A stretch of DNA of 36,974 nucleotides from Dehalococcoidia bacterium. Its GTDB lineage: Bacteria; Chloroflexota; Dehalococcoidia; UBA2979. The position numbers were made by a program, and so were the translations under genes. Below, one piece after another: positions 17,482-25,510 of the stretch (positions are counted from its first letter, which is position 1; every line of letters begins with the position of its first letter). The notes below the pieces were generated by a model. The model had not been told where the DNA came from. It searched no databases and saw only the letters and a program-made list of their open reading frames with translations. The stretch lies in the NCBI GenBank assembly GCA_022451865.1, contig JAKUNM010000009.1, positions 1 through 36,974 on the forward strand, given 5' to 3'.

Positions 17482-17535
17482 ACCCTTGCGGGTTCTTTTG
17501 GCGACACTGCTCGTCAGGTGGACGACAGTATCGCC
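17482..17535 (-). promoter_or_regulatory. ilvB leader RNA structure, candidate attenuator
   Basis: Beginning at the last base of the leader-peptide stop codon, GGCGATACTGTCGTC pairs with GACGAGCAGTGTCGCC across a CACCT loop (17535-17500): 14 Watson-Crick pairs, one U-G wobble and one bulged G. A second hairpin, ACCC-GCAA-GGGT (17493-17482), with a GNRA loop, follows before the ilvB ribosome site. A ribosome finishing the leader peptide would cover the first stem. No clean U-run follows either stem, so the switch may work on Rho access or translation. The structure is seen; the mechanism is inferred. Confidence 0.55.
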
Positions 17536-17630
17536 TATGTAAGGACTAGTAAGACGTTAGAAGGCACCAATAAGCTCAGGCCAGATAAGACCACGGAACG
17601 GTCAATGCTTATTGATGTGTTGTTCTGCAT
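17535..17630 (-). CDS. Branched-chain amino acid leader peptide (ilvB attenuator uORF)
   Basis: A 31-codon ORF, too short for the track, reads from ATG at 17630 to TAG. It translates to MQNNTSISIDRSVVLSGLSLLVPSNVLLVLT. Seven Leu, five Val and two Ile make 14 of 31 residues, clustered in VVL, LSLLV and VLLVL runs, as in classic ilv/leu attenuator peptides. The predicted transcription start (about 17633) is only a few bases before the ATG, so it would be translated from an almost leaderless mRNA. An AGGA just 2 nt before the ATG is too close for a normal ribosome site. The stop codon abuts the leader stem-loop. The peptide presumably has no function beyond sensing charged tRNA. Confidence 0.7.
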   Translation of the reverse strand: MQNNTSISIDRSVVLSGLSLLVPSNVLLVLT

Positions 17631-17639
17631 AGTCCTAAT

Positions 17640-17669
17640 AGTATCATCAGGATTCGCACAATAAGTCAA
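17640..17669 (-). promoter_or_regulatory. Promoter of the ilvB-ilvN-leuA operon
   Basis: On the minus strand TTGACT (17669-17664) and GATACT (17645-17640) are separated by 18 nt. The start of transcription would fall near 17633, just before the leader-peptide ATG. Confidence 0.6.
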
Positions 17670-17689
17670 CTAGTTATGGTGACTTATTG
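17659..17689. promoter_or_regulatory. 10-bp perfect inverted repeat overlapping the ilvB -35 (operator candidate)
   Basis: CAATAAGTCA (17659-17668) and TGACTTATTG (17680-17689) are exact complements with an 11-nt spacer. The half-site centres are 21 bp apart, two helical turns, which suits a dimeric DNA-binding protein. One half-site contains most of the ilvB -35 hexamer, so binding would block or modulate the promoter. The other half could equally serve as a -35 for the divergent gene at 17768. Confidence 0.5.
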
Positions 17690-17767
17690 GTAAATTTTAA
17701 AATTACCTTTTCCTTAAATTGAGAATAATTACCTGACTAAAGAGTCTCCCTGTCGTAGCATTTAATT

Positions 17768-18970
17768 ATGGATAAAGAAGTGATTGTAATTGGTGCTGGT
17801 CCTGCTGGTTCTACTGCTGCTAGAGAGATATCTTCTTTAGGATGGGAAGTTCTCCTTTTAGATAAATCACGCTTTCCTCGTGATAAGCCTTGTGGTGGTG
17901 GTGTTACGATACGGACGGATGAACTTTTACCTTTTTCACTTGATCCCGTAATTGAAGATGTAGTCTACGGAGCACATTTGCGATTGCGTGACAATCAAAT
18001 AATTACTCGACATACCTCTAAGCCTATAACATACATGACTCAACGAACCCGGTTGGATTCTTTTCTTGTTGAACATGCACAAAAGTCAGGTGTTGATTTT
18101 CGTGACGGCGTCGCTGTGGATCGTGTAAGAAGGTTATCTCAAAATAAATTCGAGGTAACTGACCGGCATGGAGATAAATATACGTCTAGCATTCTGATTG
18201 GTGCTGATGGAGCAAATGGAATAGTGTCGAAAAATTTAGGCTATGAAAATCCCATAGAGCGTGCAGTAGCTATTGAAGGCAATATGCCTTTTCCTAATGG
18301 TATTCCTGAAGAGTATAAAGGGATGGTTGGATTGAATTTCGGTTTAGTTAAGGGTGGTTATGGATGGATTTTCCCTAAAGAAGATCATCTTAATATTGGG
18401 ATAGGTGGATGGAAGATTAATGTTGGACATTCATTAAGATCTGATTTAGCAAAACTATGTGAAGTCTATGGATTTGATTTTTCAAAACTTGAACAAATTC
18501 GTGGTCATCATTTGCCCTTAATTCGCCCTGGTACATTGGTAAGTGCAGGTGGTTCAGCTGTTATAGGTGATGCTGCTGGATTTGTCGATCCTTTATCTGG
18601 AGAAGGGATTTATGGTGCTATTGCTTCCGCAGTCTCTATTGCTCCCGCAGTAAATAGTTTTTTGCAAGGACAATCAAATGCTTTGGATGACTATCATTTT
18701 TCGATTACCGATTCGATCATTCCTGATATTGAAAAGTCCAGAGCATTGATGGAGATTTTTCATGTTTTACCTGATCCTTTTGTTTGGTTGCTACAGCATT
18801 CTAATCGTTTTTGGGACCCTGCTGGTTCATTAATACGAGGCGAAACAACATATTCTGAGATTGTAAATCGTTTTGGACAAATACTTGGATCAAGCTTGAT
18901 TCCAATTTCCAAGTTTGCACAGTTATTAACTGGTAGAAAAGAGCAATTGCGCTCTCCTGATTGTCAGTAA
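17768..18970 (+). CDS. Geranylgeranyl reductase family FAD-dependent oxidoreductase
   Basis: Members saturate isoprenoid double bonds in lipids, quinone tails or chlorophyll side chains. The FAD-binding Rossmann motif VIVIGAGPAGSTAAREISSLGWEVLLLDKSRFPRDKPCGGGV opens the protein. The family's substrate motif is seen as GYGWIFPKEDHLNIGIGG around residues 195-215, and the second FAD motif as VIGDAAGFVDPLSGEGIYGAI near 265-285. At 400 aa it is full length. The substrate cannot be told; menaquinone or another polyprenyl lipid is plausible in a non-phototroph. It is transcribed away from ilvB across the shared regulatory region. No good ribosome site is visible before the ATG. Confidence 0.85.
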   Translation: MDKEVIVIGAGPAGSTAAREISSLGWEVLLLDKSRFPRDKPCGGGVTIRTDELLPFSLDPVIEDVVYGAHLRLRDNQIITRHTSKPITYMTQRTRLDSFLVEHAQKSGVDFRDGVAVDRVRRLSQNKFEVTDRHGDKYTSSILIGADGANGIVSKNLGYENPIERAVAIEGNMPFPNGIPEEYKGMVGLNFGLVKGGYGWIFPKEDHLNIGIGGWKINVGHSLRSDLAKLCEVYGFDFSKLEQIRGHHLPLIRPGTLVSAGGSAVIGDAAGFVDPLSGEGIYGAIASAVSIAPAVNSFLQGQSNALDDYHFSITDSIIPDIEKSRALMEIFHVLPDPFVWLLQHSNRFWDPAGSLIRGETTYSEIVNRFGQILGSSLIPISKFAQLLTGRKEQLRSPDCQ

Positions 18971-18998
18971 GAAAAAATATATTCGAATCTTCCTATTT

Positions 18999-19820
18999 CT
19001 AGTACAGATTTATTGCCTCGATTTCGATCTCTTTGCATTCTGATTGACTCATTGGTTGATAGTTCATTGCAGTGGAAAAATTATCTTGTATGCGAGAAGG
19101 ATATCTTGCGCCAGGTATTGCCACAGAAATATTTTGATTTGTAAGAACATATCGTAGTAAATTTGCTGGTGTTAAAGGACCTTTATATCCTTCTTCAACA
19201 GCAGTTCTTAATGCACTCATTCGACCAGATCCACCTAAAGGCCTCATTACTATTACACCGATATCATTTTGTGCTGCCATTTCAATAATTGAAGCTGTTG
19301 ATGGATAAAAAGCAGAGTATTCAATCATGATTGTGTCAAAAATATTTGATTGGATAATTTCAGTTAGCAGACTAAGATTATGGCATGAAATTCCAAGATG
19401 TTTAATTAATCCTCTGTACTTTGCAATTCTTAAACCTGCAATTGCTCCATCTTCTTCATCATTAACTTTTGACCAAGCATCAAAAGTTGATATGTCATGA
19501 AGTTGATACAAAGGTATTTCACTTAATCCTAGGGTAGCAATAGATTTGTCTACATCGTGTTGGCTTCCATTTGCTGTATGGCTGAAGGTCTTTGAGGTGA
19601 TTTTGAAATTGCTATTTGGGTTATTCCGTAAGTGTTGTCCTAGAAGGAATTCACTGCCTGAGTATTCTCGTGCAGTATCTATAAAATTGATCCCTACATT
19701 TTTAGCTGCATTGATAGTTTGATGACTTTCTTTTGATGTAGGTGTATCCATTGCACCTAACCCTAATTCGGTTACGAAAAGATTAGTACGCCCTAAACGC
19801 CTTTTTCTGATCGATTTCAT
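18999..19820 (-). CDS. Aldo/keto reductase
   Basis: NAD(P)H-dependent carbonyl reductase with the TIM-barrel pattern. The catalytic tetrad is visible: Asp in NFIDTAREYSGSE, Tyr in the same segment, Lys in FKITSKTF and His in LYQLHDI. The C-terminal NISVAIPGARYPSRIQDNFSTA is the usual cofactor-binding end. At 273 aa it is shorter than the common 310-330, matching the compact bacterial subfamily. The substrate is unknown. It is downstream of the PH-like membrane protein gene on the same strand. Confidence 0.88.
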   Translation of the reverse strand: MKSIRKRRLGRTNLFVTELGLGAMDTPTSKESHQTINAAKNVGINFIDTAREYSGSEFLLGQHLRNNPNSNFKITSKTFSHTANGSQHDVDKSIATLGLSEIPLYQLHDISTFDAWSKVNDEEDGAIAGLRIAKYRGLIKHLGISCHNLSLLTEIIQSNIFDTIMIEYSAFYPSTASIIEMAAQNDIGVIVMRPLGGSGRMSALRTAVEEGYKGPLTPANLLRYVLTNQNISVAIPGARYPSRIQDNFSTAMNYQPMSQSECKEIEIEAINLY

Positions 19821-19842
19821 AGCATGGATCCTAATTCGATAA

Positions 19843-20736
19843 TTATATTGACATCATGATGGCAACAATAAAGCTCAAATTCACGATTATTATTGTTAAT
19901 AAAAACAAATAAGAAACAAATTTTGTAGTTTTATATAAGAAAAATGCCATAGCTAGATTACAAAGGAATATAATTGAAGCTGCTTGAGGTAGAACAAAAA
20001 GCGAATTTTTTGATTTGAAGTTTATGATTTCTTGCTGAACATATAGAGGGAAATGCACATTTATTTGATTAGGTAAACCTTGGAATTGGATTGCAAAGAA
20101 AAGCCACATTAGGAACCCGCTTAAAAATGACAAAGGTAGGAGGTATTGAAGATATTTATCCATACTGAGCGATCCCCAAAAATTTGGTGTTCGTTGTGCA
20201 TGTGATTCTAGAGGGATTAACTGTCCTAAATTTTTTCTAAGCTGAACTTCTTGAGCAAATTTTCTAGGATTTTCAATACTTATACCATATGTGTTTTTTT
20301 CAGTTACAAGATATATAACCTTATCGGATTGTTTTTCTGTTAAGTAGCATTGGATGTTACCTATTTTTGCTAGTTTACCGTTGCCAATATAATTTCCTGG
20401 CCAAGAAATTCCACTGATTTTTGGTAACCCTGCTGATGAAGCAGGGATTATGCTTTTTATTGAGTCAAGAGCGATAATTTGTATAGTTTCTCCCCATTTG
20501 ATAACTACACCATTTCTATCTAATGAATATTCCATTGTTACTAAAGAATAGTTCCATTTAGCAAAAAAAATGGTGACTAGTCCCATACATAATGCAAATG
20601 ATAAAAAAATTATAGTGGTGACTGAAAAATTTTCAGATACTGCAAAATTAATAAACAGGATAGTAATGCCTGTTGACCATAAAGTCAGGCAAGCACCAAT
20701 CGTTAATCCTAGAGCTCGTGGCGGATGAAAAGTCAT
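19843..20736 (-). CDS. Membrane protein with a bacterial PH-like domain
   Basis: Two transmembrane helices near the N-terminus (about 8-32 and 38-60) are followed by a soluble domain, about 65-170, with YSLDRNGVVIKWGETIQIIALDSIKSI and SWPGNYIGNGKLAKIG. This beta-rich pattern resembles the bacterial PH domain family (bPH_5 type). Three more hydrophobic segments lie near 188-215, 245-265 and 270-295. The function of these proteins is mostly unknown. It sits between ilvE and the aldo/keto reductase on the same strand, with no clear functional link to either. Confidence 0.65.
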   Translation of the reverse strand: MTFHPPRALGLTIGACLTLWSTGITILFINFAVSENFSVTTIIFLSFALCMGLVTIFFAKWNYSLVTMEYSLDRNGVVIKWGETIQIIALDSIKSIIPASSAGLPKISGISWPGNYIGNGKLAKIGNIQCYLTEKQSDKVIYLVTEKNTYGISIENPRKFAQEVQLRKNLGQLIPLESHAQRTPNFWGSLSMDKYLQYLLPLSFLSGFLMWLFFAIQFQGLPNQINVHFPLYVQQEIINFKSKNSLFVLPQAASIIFLCNLAMAFFLYKTTKFVSYLFLLTIIIVNLSFIVAIMMSI

Positions 20737-20778
20737 TACTCCGAGTACCTAATTAATATAAAAGCAAAATTTTAACAT

Positions 20779-21702
20779 CTATTTTGGGTAAATTGGATCT
20801 AACCAATTGTGATAATCAGAAAGTTCTCCAGTAACAATTTTAAAGTATGTGTCCTGTAATTTTTTGCTGATTGGGCCTGGTTTACCTGATCCTACAGGGA
20901 CACGATCTACTTCGGTCACAGGTGTTACGTGCGCCGCAGTTCCAGTCATTAAGACCTCTTCAGCAATGTATAACTCACTGCGATCTATTGATCTTCTAAC
21001 TATGGGAAGGTTTAAATCTTTTTGCGCTACGGAAAGTACGGTTTCAAGTGTGATTCCTTCAAGAATATTGTCTTGAGGGGGTGGAGTAATAATTGTGTCA
21101 CCTTTTATCATTACTATATTTTCGCCTGATCCTTCAGAAATATGCCCATCGACATTTAACATAATAGCTTCATCGAAACCATTAAGTTGAGCTTCTGTTT
21201 TTGCCATTGCATTATTTACATAGAGACCATTAACTTTTGCTCTTGCGGGGATCATTGTGTCATCAATTCGTCTCCATGAAGATGTCATACAACGTGCACC
21301 AATTTCTGTGTCAAGGTACGCACCAAAAGGTGTTAAAAAGAGTAAAAAATCATCTTCAAGATCATGCATACGAACCCCTACAGCTTCAGATGATTTATAA
21401 ACCATAGGGCGAATGTAGACGTCTTCCGTATAACCATTTTTCAAAGCTAATTCATGAATGATTTTGACTAATTCATCATCAGAATAATTAAGCTGCATTC
21501 GCATAATTTTTGCACTTTGGCGTAGCCGTTCGATATGTTCTCTTGATCTGAAAAGGTAAAGTTGTTTTTGAGTGTCATTCCAATTGCCGCGTATACCTTC
21601 AAAGACAGCAGTTCCATAGTTGAATGCATGTGTCATTATACCAATTTTGGCGTTTTCCATAGGAACAAATTCGCCTTGAAAAAAAGCTGTCGGTGTGGGC
21701 AT
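20779..21702 (-). CDS. ilvE: Branched-chain amino acid aminotransferase
   Basis: IlvE transfers the amino group from glutamate to 2-oxo acids for the last step to Val, Leu and Ile. It is a fold-type IV PLP enzyme. The PLP lysine lies in RAKVNGLYVNNAMAKTEA, and DGHISEGSGENIVMIKGDTIITPP is the cofactor-phosphate segment. The N-terminal GEFVPMENAKIGIMTHAFNYGTAVFEGIRG and C-terminal EVLMTGTAAHVTPVTEVD are typical. Length 307 aa is standard. The ribosome site is TAGGAG. It stands apart from the other ilv and leu genes by about 3 kb. Confidence 0.96.
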   Translation of the reverse strand: MPTPTAFFQGEFVPMENAKIGIMTHAFNYGTAVFEGIRGNWNDTQKQLYLFRSREHIERLRQSAKIMRMQLNYSDDELVKIIHELALKNGYTEDVYIRPMVYKSSEAVGVRMHDLEDDFLLFLTPFGAYLDTEIGARCMTSSWRRIDDTMIPARAKVNGLYVNNAMAKTEAQLNGFDEAIMLNVDGHISEGSGENIVMIKGDTIITPPPQDNILEGITLETVLSVAQKDLNLPIVRRSIDRSELYIAEEVLMTGTAAHVTPVTEVDRVPVGSGKPGPISKKLQDTYFKIVTGELSDYHNWLDPIYPK

Positions 21703-21872
21703 AGTCTACTCCTAAATATAATCTTATCGTATGGCATTTAACGAAATTTTGAAATGAATCATAGGATGATGTTTGTTTGAACGGAAACCATTTTAGTACA
21801 TATCTCTAAACTTTCTAGAAAAAAAAACAAGATTGTGCTAGTGATTCAATGTCAATGGATAAAGGATTAAGA

Positions 21873-22757
21873 ATGAATCAAAATTCAAATGCTAAGTACT
21901 CAATTGGATCCGTCGATTTTAATGTAGTAAGTGATGGGGTCTATTGGTATGACGCTGGAGCGATATTTGGAGTTGTTCCTAGGATAATGTGGGAAAGGCA
22001 ACAGAAACAATTGGACACAAGTTACAGAATGCCCCTTGGTCTAAATTGTATAGTATTAAAATCTGAAGGAAAAACTATTTTGGTGGAGTCAGGGATTGGT
22101 GGAAAACCAGAAGATCGTTTAGCTGCATCACCTTTGGAACAGGGCAATTTAATAGACTCATTGAAACAGATTGACATTGCTCCTGAGGATATAGATATTG
22201 TCATTAATACTCATTTACATGCTGATCATTGTGGTTGGAATACAAGAATTAGCGATGCGAATAATATTCTCGAACCTACTTTTCGGAATGCAACATATCT
22301 TATGAGTAGACAAGAGTGGGAAGATGCTACTAATCCTAATGAAAGAACACGTGCAACATATTTAGCTCGAAATCTAGACCCAATTATCGATCGATTAGAA
22401 TTAATTGATCCTGAAAAAGAATATCTAGTTACGAATGAAGTCGTATTTGTTCCTACTCCTGGACATACGGCAGGTCATGGTACGGTTGTGGTTCGTTCAG
22501 GGCAGGAGTGGGGTGTTTATGTTGGTGATATGGCTCAGCATAAGTCACAATTGGAAAGGACCGCATGGGCTTCAGGATTAGATATTCTCCCTTTGGTTTC
22601 AATGGAAACTAAAAAGGCACTTATGGAAAAATGCATTGATGATGAGGCATTAATAATTTTTTGCCATGGTGAATTTCCTGGTGTTGGTCGTATGACACGC
22701 ACTTCAAATGGTTATAGGAAATGGGTAGATGTTGACCCGACAATAGCTTTCAGTTAA
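21873..22757 (+). CDS. MBL-fold metallohydrolase
   Basis: The metallo-beta-lactamase metal motif HLHADHCGW (H-x-H-x-D-H) is at about residues 109-117, followed by GHTAGHGTVVVRS (third His), GDMAQHK (bridging Asp) and a C-terminal FCHGEFPG. This layout fits lactonases and other small-ester hydrolases with two metals. The track begins at 21849, but ATG at 21873 sits 6 nt after AAAGGA and is preferred (294 aa). The substrate is unknown. A GcvT-like gene follows after 25 bp, probably in the same transcript. Confidence 0.87.
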   Translation: MNQNSNAKYSIGSVDFNVVSDGVYWYDAGAIFGVVPRIMWERQQKQLDTSYRMPLGLNCIVLKSEGKTILVESGIGGKPEDRLAASPLEQGNLIDSLKQIDIAPEDIDIVINTHLHADHCGWNTRISDANNILEPTFRNATYLMSRQEWEDATNPNERTRATYLARNLDPIIDRLELIDPEKEYLVTNEVVFVPTPGHTAGHGTVVVRSGQEWGVYVGDMAQHKSQLERTAWASGLDILPLVSMETKKALMEKCIDDEALIIFCHGEFPGVGRMTRTSNGYRKWVDVDPTIAFS

Positions 22758-22782
22758 AGAAATTATTTATTAGAGGTTAGTT

Positions 22783-23940
22783 TTGAATAATAATAGCGAT
22801 CAGTTAAAAAACTGGATTCCTTTGTTACGAAAAGATGATTCTTCTGAGGAAGAAATTGTCCAAACTAATCGTTTGGCATTAGCTCATGTATACATGAAGT
22901 ATCAATGGCATCCTGCGCCAGTACATAATTTTACAGTTCCTTTATGGTTTAAAGGTGTCTACGATGAACAGAGAGCAGCAAGGCAGCAAGCAGCTATTTT
23001 TGATCGATCTCATTTAGGGAGATTTTATGTTGTTGGTGAAAGATCTTTGGAAATTTTAGATAGTGTTTTTGCTACTTCAGTTAAAGATATCCCTGAAGGT
23101 CACTTCAAACGCGTTCTGGTTTGTCATCCAAACGGTGTACTTTTAGATATCCCTACAGTTTTTCACCTGAGTTATGGTAGATGGCTAGTTATATCTGGAC
23201 CAAAAACTCAATCACATCTACTCGGTATGGTAGGTGAAGTAATAGATCAGCGTTCTTTAGAAAATGATGTAATTGTTTCAGATAGAATCGCGGATAGTGT
23301 ACTTTTTTCAGTGCAAGGTCCTGAATCAGAAAAACTTTTGGAAGGTGTGGTTGGAATAACAATTCCGAAAGCAGTACCCATTGGTGAAGTTCATGAAATT
23401 TTATTAGGCGGGTACAGAGCATTAATTGCACGCATCTCGCAAATTAATGAAGATGGATATTGGTTTTTACTTTCACCAGAGGTTGGCGAGCATTTTTTTG
23501 ACAATGCTGTCACAATGGGTATCGTCCCTGCTGGTTTGGCTGCACATGATGCTCTACGAATAGAAGCAGGATTTCTTGAAGCTCCATATGAAACTCCTGC
23601 ACCAGTTACTCCACTTGAAGCTAATTTGCAAGATCTTGTCGATTTGTATGATCGAGATTTTCCGGGTGTTGATATTTTGTTAAGTAGTAATGAAAATATT
23701 CCTGAAAGATCAATTCGAGGTATTAAGATTTTAGGGCAAGGTATTGCTCATCGTGGGGATAGAATTTTCTCAGAGAATAATAATATAGGTGCTCTAGTCA
23801 ATGCTGCTTATTCTGCTCAGTTAACTGCAAGTATTGGGTTAGCATATTTGAGCCCAGATCTTGAGAAAGTGTCTGTACAGATTTCTGGTCAACAAATTGA
23901 TGCTGAAGTAGTGGATCTACCTTTTTATAAAAATAATTAG
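22783..23940 (+). CDS. GcvT-like folate-binding protein (aminomethyltransferase family)
   Basis: Matches the glycine-cleavage T-protein fold: RQQAAIFDRSHLGRFYVVGERSLEILDSVF near the N-terminus, HPNGVLLDIPTVFHLS where T-proteins have GGIIDD, SVQGPESEKLL in the middle and a C-terminal barrel ending GALVNAAYSAQLTASIGLAYL. Members use tetrahydrofolate to accept one-carbon units in glycine cleavage, sarcosine or dimethylglycine oxidation, or DMSP demethylation. No gcvH or gcvP is nearby, so a stand-alone demethylase-type role is at least as likely. The start is TTG at 22783, with a 60-residue N-terminal extension rich in Asn, Asp and Trp. Confidence 0.78.
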   Translation: MNNNSDQLKNWIPLLRKDDSSEEEIVQTNRLALAHVYMKYQWHPAPVHNFTVPLWFKGVYDEQRAARQQAAIFDRSHLGRFYVVGERSLEILDSVFATSVKDIPEGHFKRVLVCHPNGVLLDIPTVFHLSYGRWLVISGPKTQSHLLGMVGEVIDQRSLENDVIVSDRIADSVLFSVQGPESEKLLEGVVGITIPKAVPIGEVHEILLGGYRALIARISQINEDGYWFLLSPEVGEHFFDNAVTMGIVPAGLAAHDALRIEAGFLEAPYETPAPVTPLEANLQDLVDLYDRDFPGVDILLSSNENIPERSIRGIKILGQGIAHRGDRIFSENNNIGALVNAAYSAQLTASIGLAYLSPDLEKVSVQISGQQIDAEVVDLPFYKNN

Positions 23941-23980
23941 ATGAGTTGAATATAATTTTCTGTACTACTGAGGAGTGAAG

Positions 23981-24628
23981 ATGGATATTCAGGATTGGCT
24001 TGATGTGATTTATCCCGAAGTTAACCCAGACCTTGATCCACGTGCACCATTTATCGCACATATAAAAACAAGAACTCCAGAACATAACCCCCCATTGTTT
24101 TGGCTTGGTTCCGCTTTAGATGAAATTTCAGAAACAAATGAAATGGATACTTTTATTAAAAAAGCTCGAAATGCGGTCGGAGATCTAAATCAATTCAGTT
24201 GGTCTAATGAACAAGCCTGTTTAGATGTATTTTCACAAGCATGTGCATTTGCCTGGGCGTCTAAAAATCTTTCTAAACCTCAATTTATGGAAGAAAGTCA
24301 GGGTGAATATGCATGTATTTTCGTTCCTGAATTCAACACAACGATTGTCCCAAAACGAATCAGACATGTGCGACATTTTAAGGATATTGTCGATGATATT
24401 AGTAATTTTGTTACTGATGTCCAACAACTATTTACAAATGAACAGACTAAGATTGGTTATTTAGATACATACTTAAATCTAGATTGGTACGCTCAGGATC
24501 TGGGTTATAGACTTGAACTAACAGAACCGTTGGTTGGGGCACTGAAGAATTTTACAGGTGATCAAGATTTGCGGTTTGTGCTTACTCGACCTTTCCAATG
24601 GGGTAATCCTGTAGCAAGTTGGTATTGA
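23981..24628 (+). CDS. Unknown conserved-looking soluble protein (215 aa)
   Basis: I recognise no family. The protein is acidic, rich in aromatic residues and Asn/Asp, with no signal peptide or membrane segment. It may be mostly helical. The ATG at 23981 follows GAGGAG by 5 nt and is preferred to the track's GTG at 23975. Its end overlaps the ORF of uppP, though the likely uppP start is 8 bp further on, so the pair is probably co-transcribed. The MBL and GcvT-like genes precede it on the same strand. Confidence 0.65.
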   Translation: MDIQDWLDVIYPEVNPDLDPRAPFIAHIKTRTPEHNPPLFWLGSALDEISETNEMDTFIKKARNAVGDLNQFSWSNEQACLDVFSQACAFAWASKNLSKPQFMEESQGEYACIFVPEFNTTIVPKRIRHVRHFKDIVDDISNFVTDVQQLFTNEQTKIGYLDTYLNLDWYAQDLGYRLELTEPLVGALKNFTGDQDLRFVLTRPFQWGNPVASWY

Positions 24629-24636
24629 GGTGGTTC

Positions 24637-25470
24637 GTGTTTGAATTAACTGATCTGTTACGTGCACTTATTATGGGTATCATTCAGGCAGTAACCGAAT
24701 TTTTACCTATCTCATCCTCAGGGCATCTTATTGTAGTGAAAGAATTTATTCATTTTGATGAACCAAACAACTCACTTACTTTTGATGTTGCTCTGCATTG
24801 TGGAACATCAATTGCAGTTGTCTTGTTTTTTTGGAGAGATTGGCAGAATATTTTCTATTCTGTTTTTTACGATATTGCTGACCATGGTGTGCTAATTAAA
24901 AAATGGAATGTTCAATCTCAACTATTAATTTGGATTATGATCGCTACAATTCCTGTCGTAATTATAGGATTTATTTTTCACGATTTAATTGAACAGACTT
25001 TACGTCAACCACTAGTAGTAGGTATTGCTTTGATTGTTTTTGGGATATTGATTGGACTTATGGATCGGTTAGGGGAAAGTAGTAAGAAATTAGAAGATAT
25101 CTATCTAAGTAATGCGCTATTTATCGGTGTATTTCAAGCTGTGAGTTTAATTCCAGGTGTTTCTAGAGCAGGGTTAACGATAGGTGCAGCTCGAATGCTG
25201 GGTTTTGATCGTGTAAATGCTGCACGTTTTTCTTTTTTGTTGTCTACACCTGCAGTAATAGGAGCAAGTTTATTAAGATTTTTTGAAACTCAGCAAAATA
25301 GTTATTCGATAAATTTAGCAGTTTTACTCGCTGGCAGTTTTATTTCTTGTCTTGTTGGTATTATTGTTATCCGATTTTTGTTGCGATATTTACAAAATGG
25401 CACGTTGTGGCCTTTTGTTTGGTATAGAATTGTTCTTGGATTAATGGTTATTGCGTATACCATGAGTTAG
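24637..25470 (+). CDS. uppP: Undecaprenyl-diphosphatase (bacitracin resistance protein BacA)
   Basis: This integral membrane enzyme recycles undecaprenyl diphosphate to the phosphate carrier used for cell-wall and glycan export. The two signature motifs are present: AVTEFLPISSSGHL near residues 18-31 and PGVSRAGLTIGAARMLGFDR around 175-195, with about eight hydrophobic helices. Length 277 aa is standard. The track's TTG start at 24619 overlaps the previous gene. GTG at 24637, 6 nt after GAGG, gives the expected short start MFELTDLLRALIMGIIQAV. Its presence argues that the organism makes polyprenyl-linked envelope glycans. Confidence 0.95.
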   Translation: MFELTDLLRALIMGIIQAVTEFLPISSSGHLIVVKEFIHFDEPNNSLTFDVALHCGTSIAVVLFFWRDWQNIFYSVFYDIADHGVLIKKWNVQSQLLIWIMIATIPVVIIGFIFHDLIEQTLRQPLVVGIALIVFGILIGLMDRLGESSKKLEDIYLSNALFIGVFQAVSLIPGVSRAGLTIGAARMLGFDRVNAARFSFLLSTPAVIGASLLRFFETQQNSYSINLAVLLAGSFISCLVGIIVIRFLLRYLQNGTLWPFVWYRIVLGLMVIAYTMS

Positions 25471-25510
25471 TGTTCAAAGGCGTTAAGTATTTTTAGTGTA
25501 GGGAAATAGT

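Noticed and set aside
15738-17507. Longer IlvB starting at 17507
   Set aside because: The extra 25 residues are not IlvB-like and would overlap the attenuator region; ATG at 17432 has a good ribosome site.
17433-17640. T-box leader for ilvB
   Set aside because: The conserved T-box sequence (GGTGG-ACCGCG type) is absent; a leader peptide with a stem-loop explains the region better.
24225-24464. Overlapping ORFs (79 aa plus strand, 64 aa minus strand) inside the unknown gene at 23981
   Set aside because: They have no ribosome site that stands out and lie wholly inside a longer ORF with a strong start and operon-like spacing.
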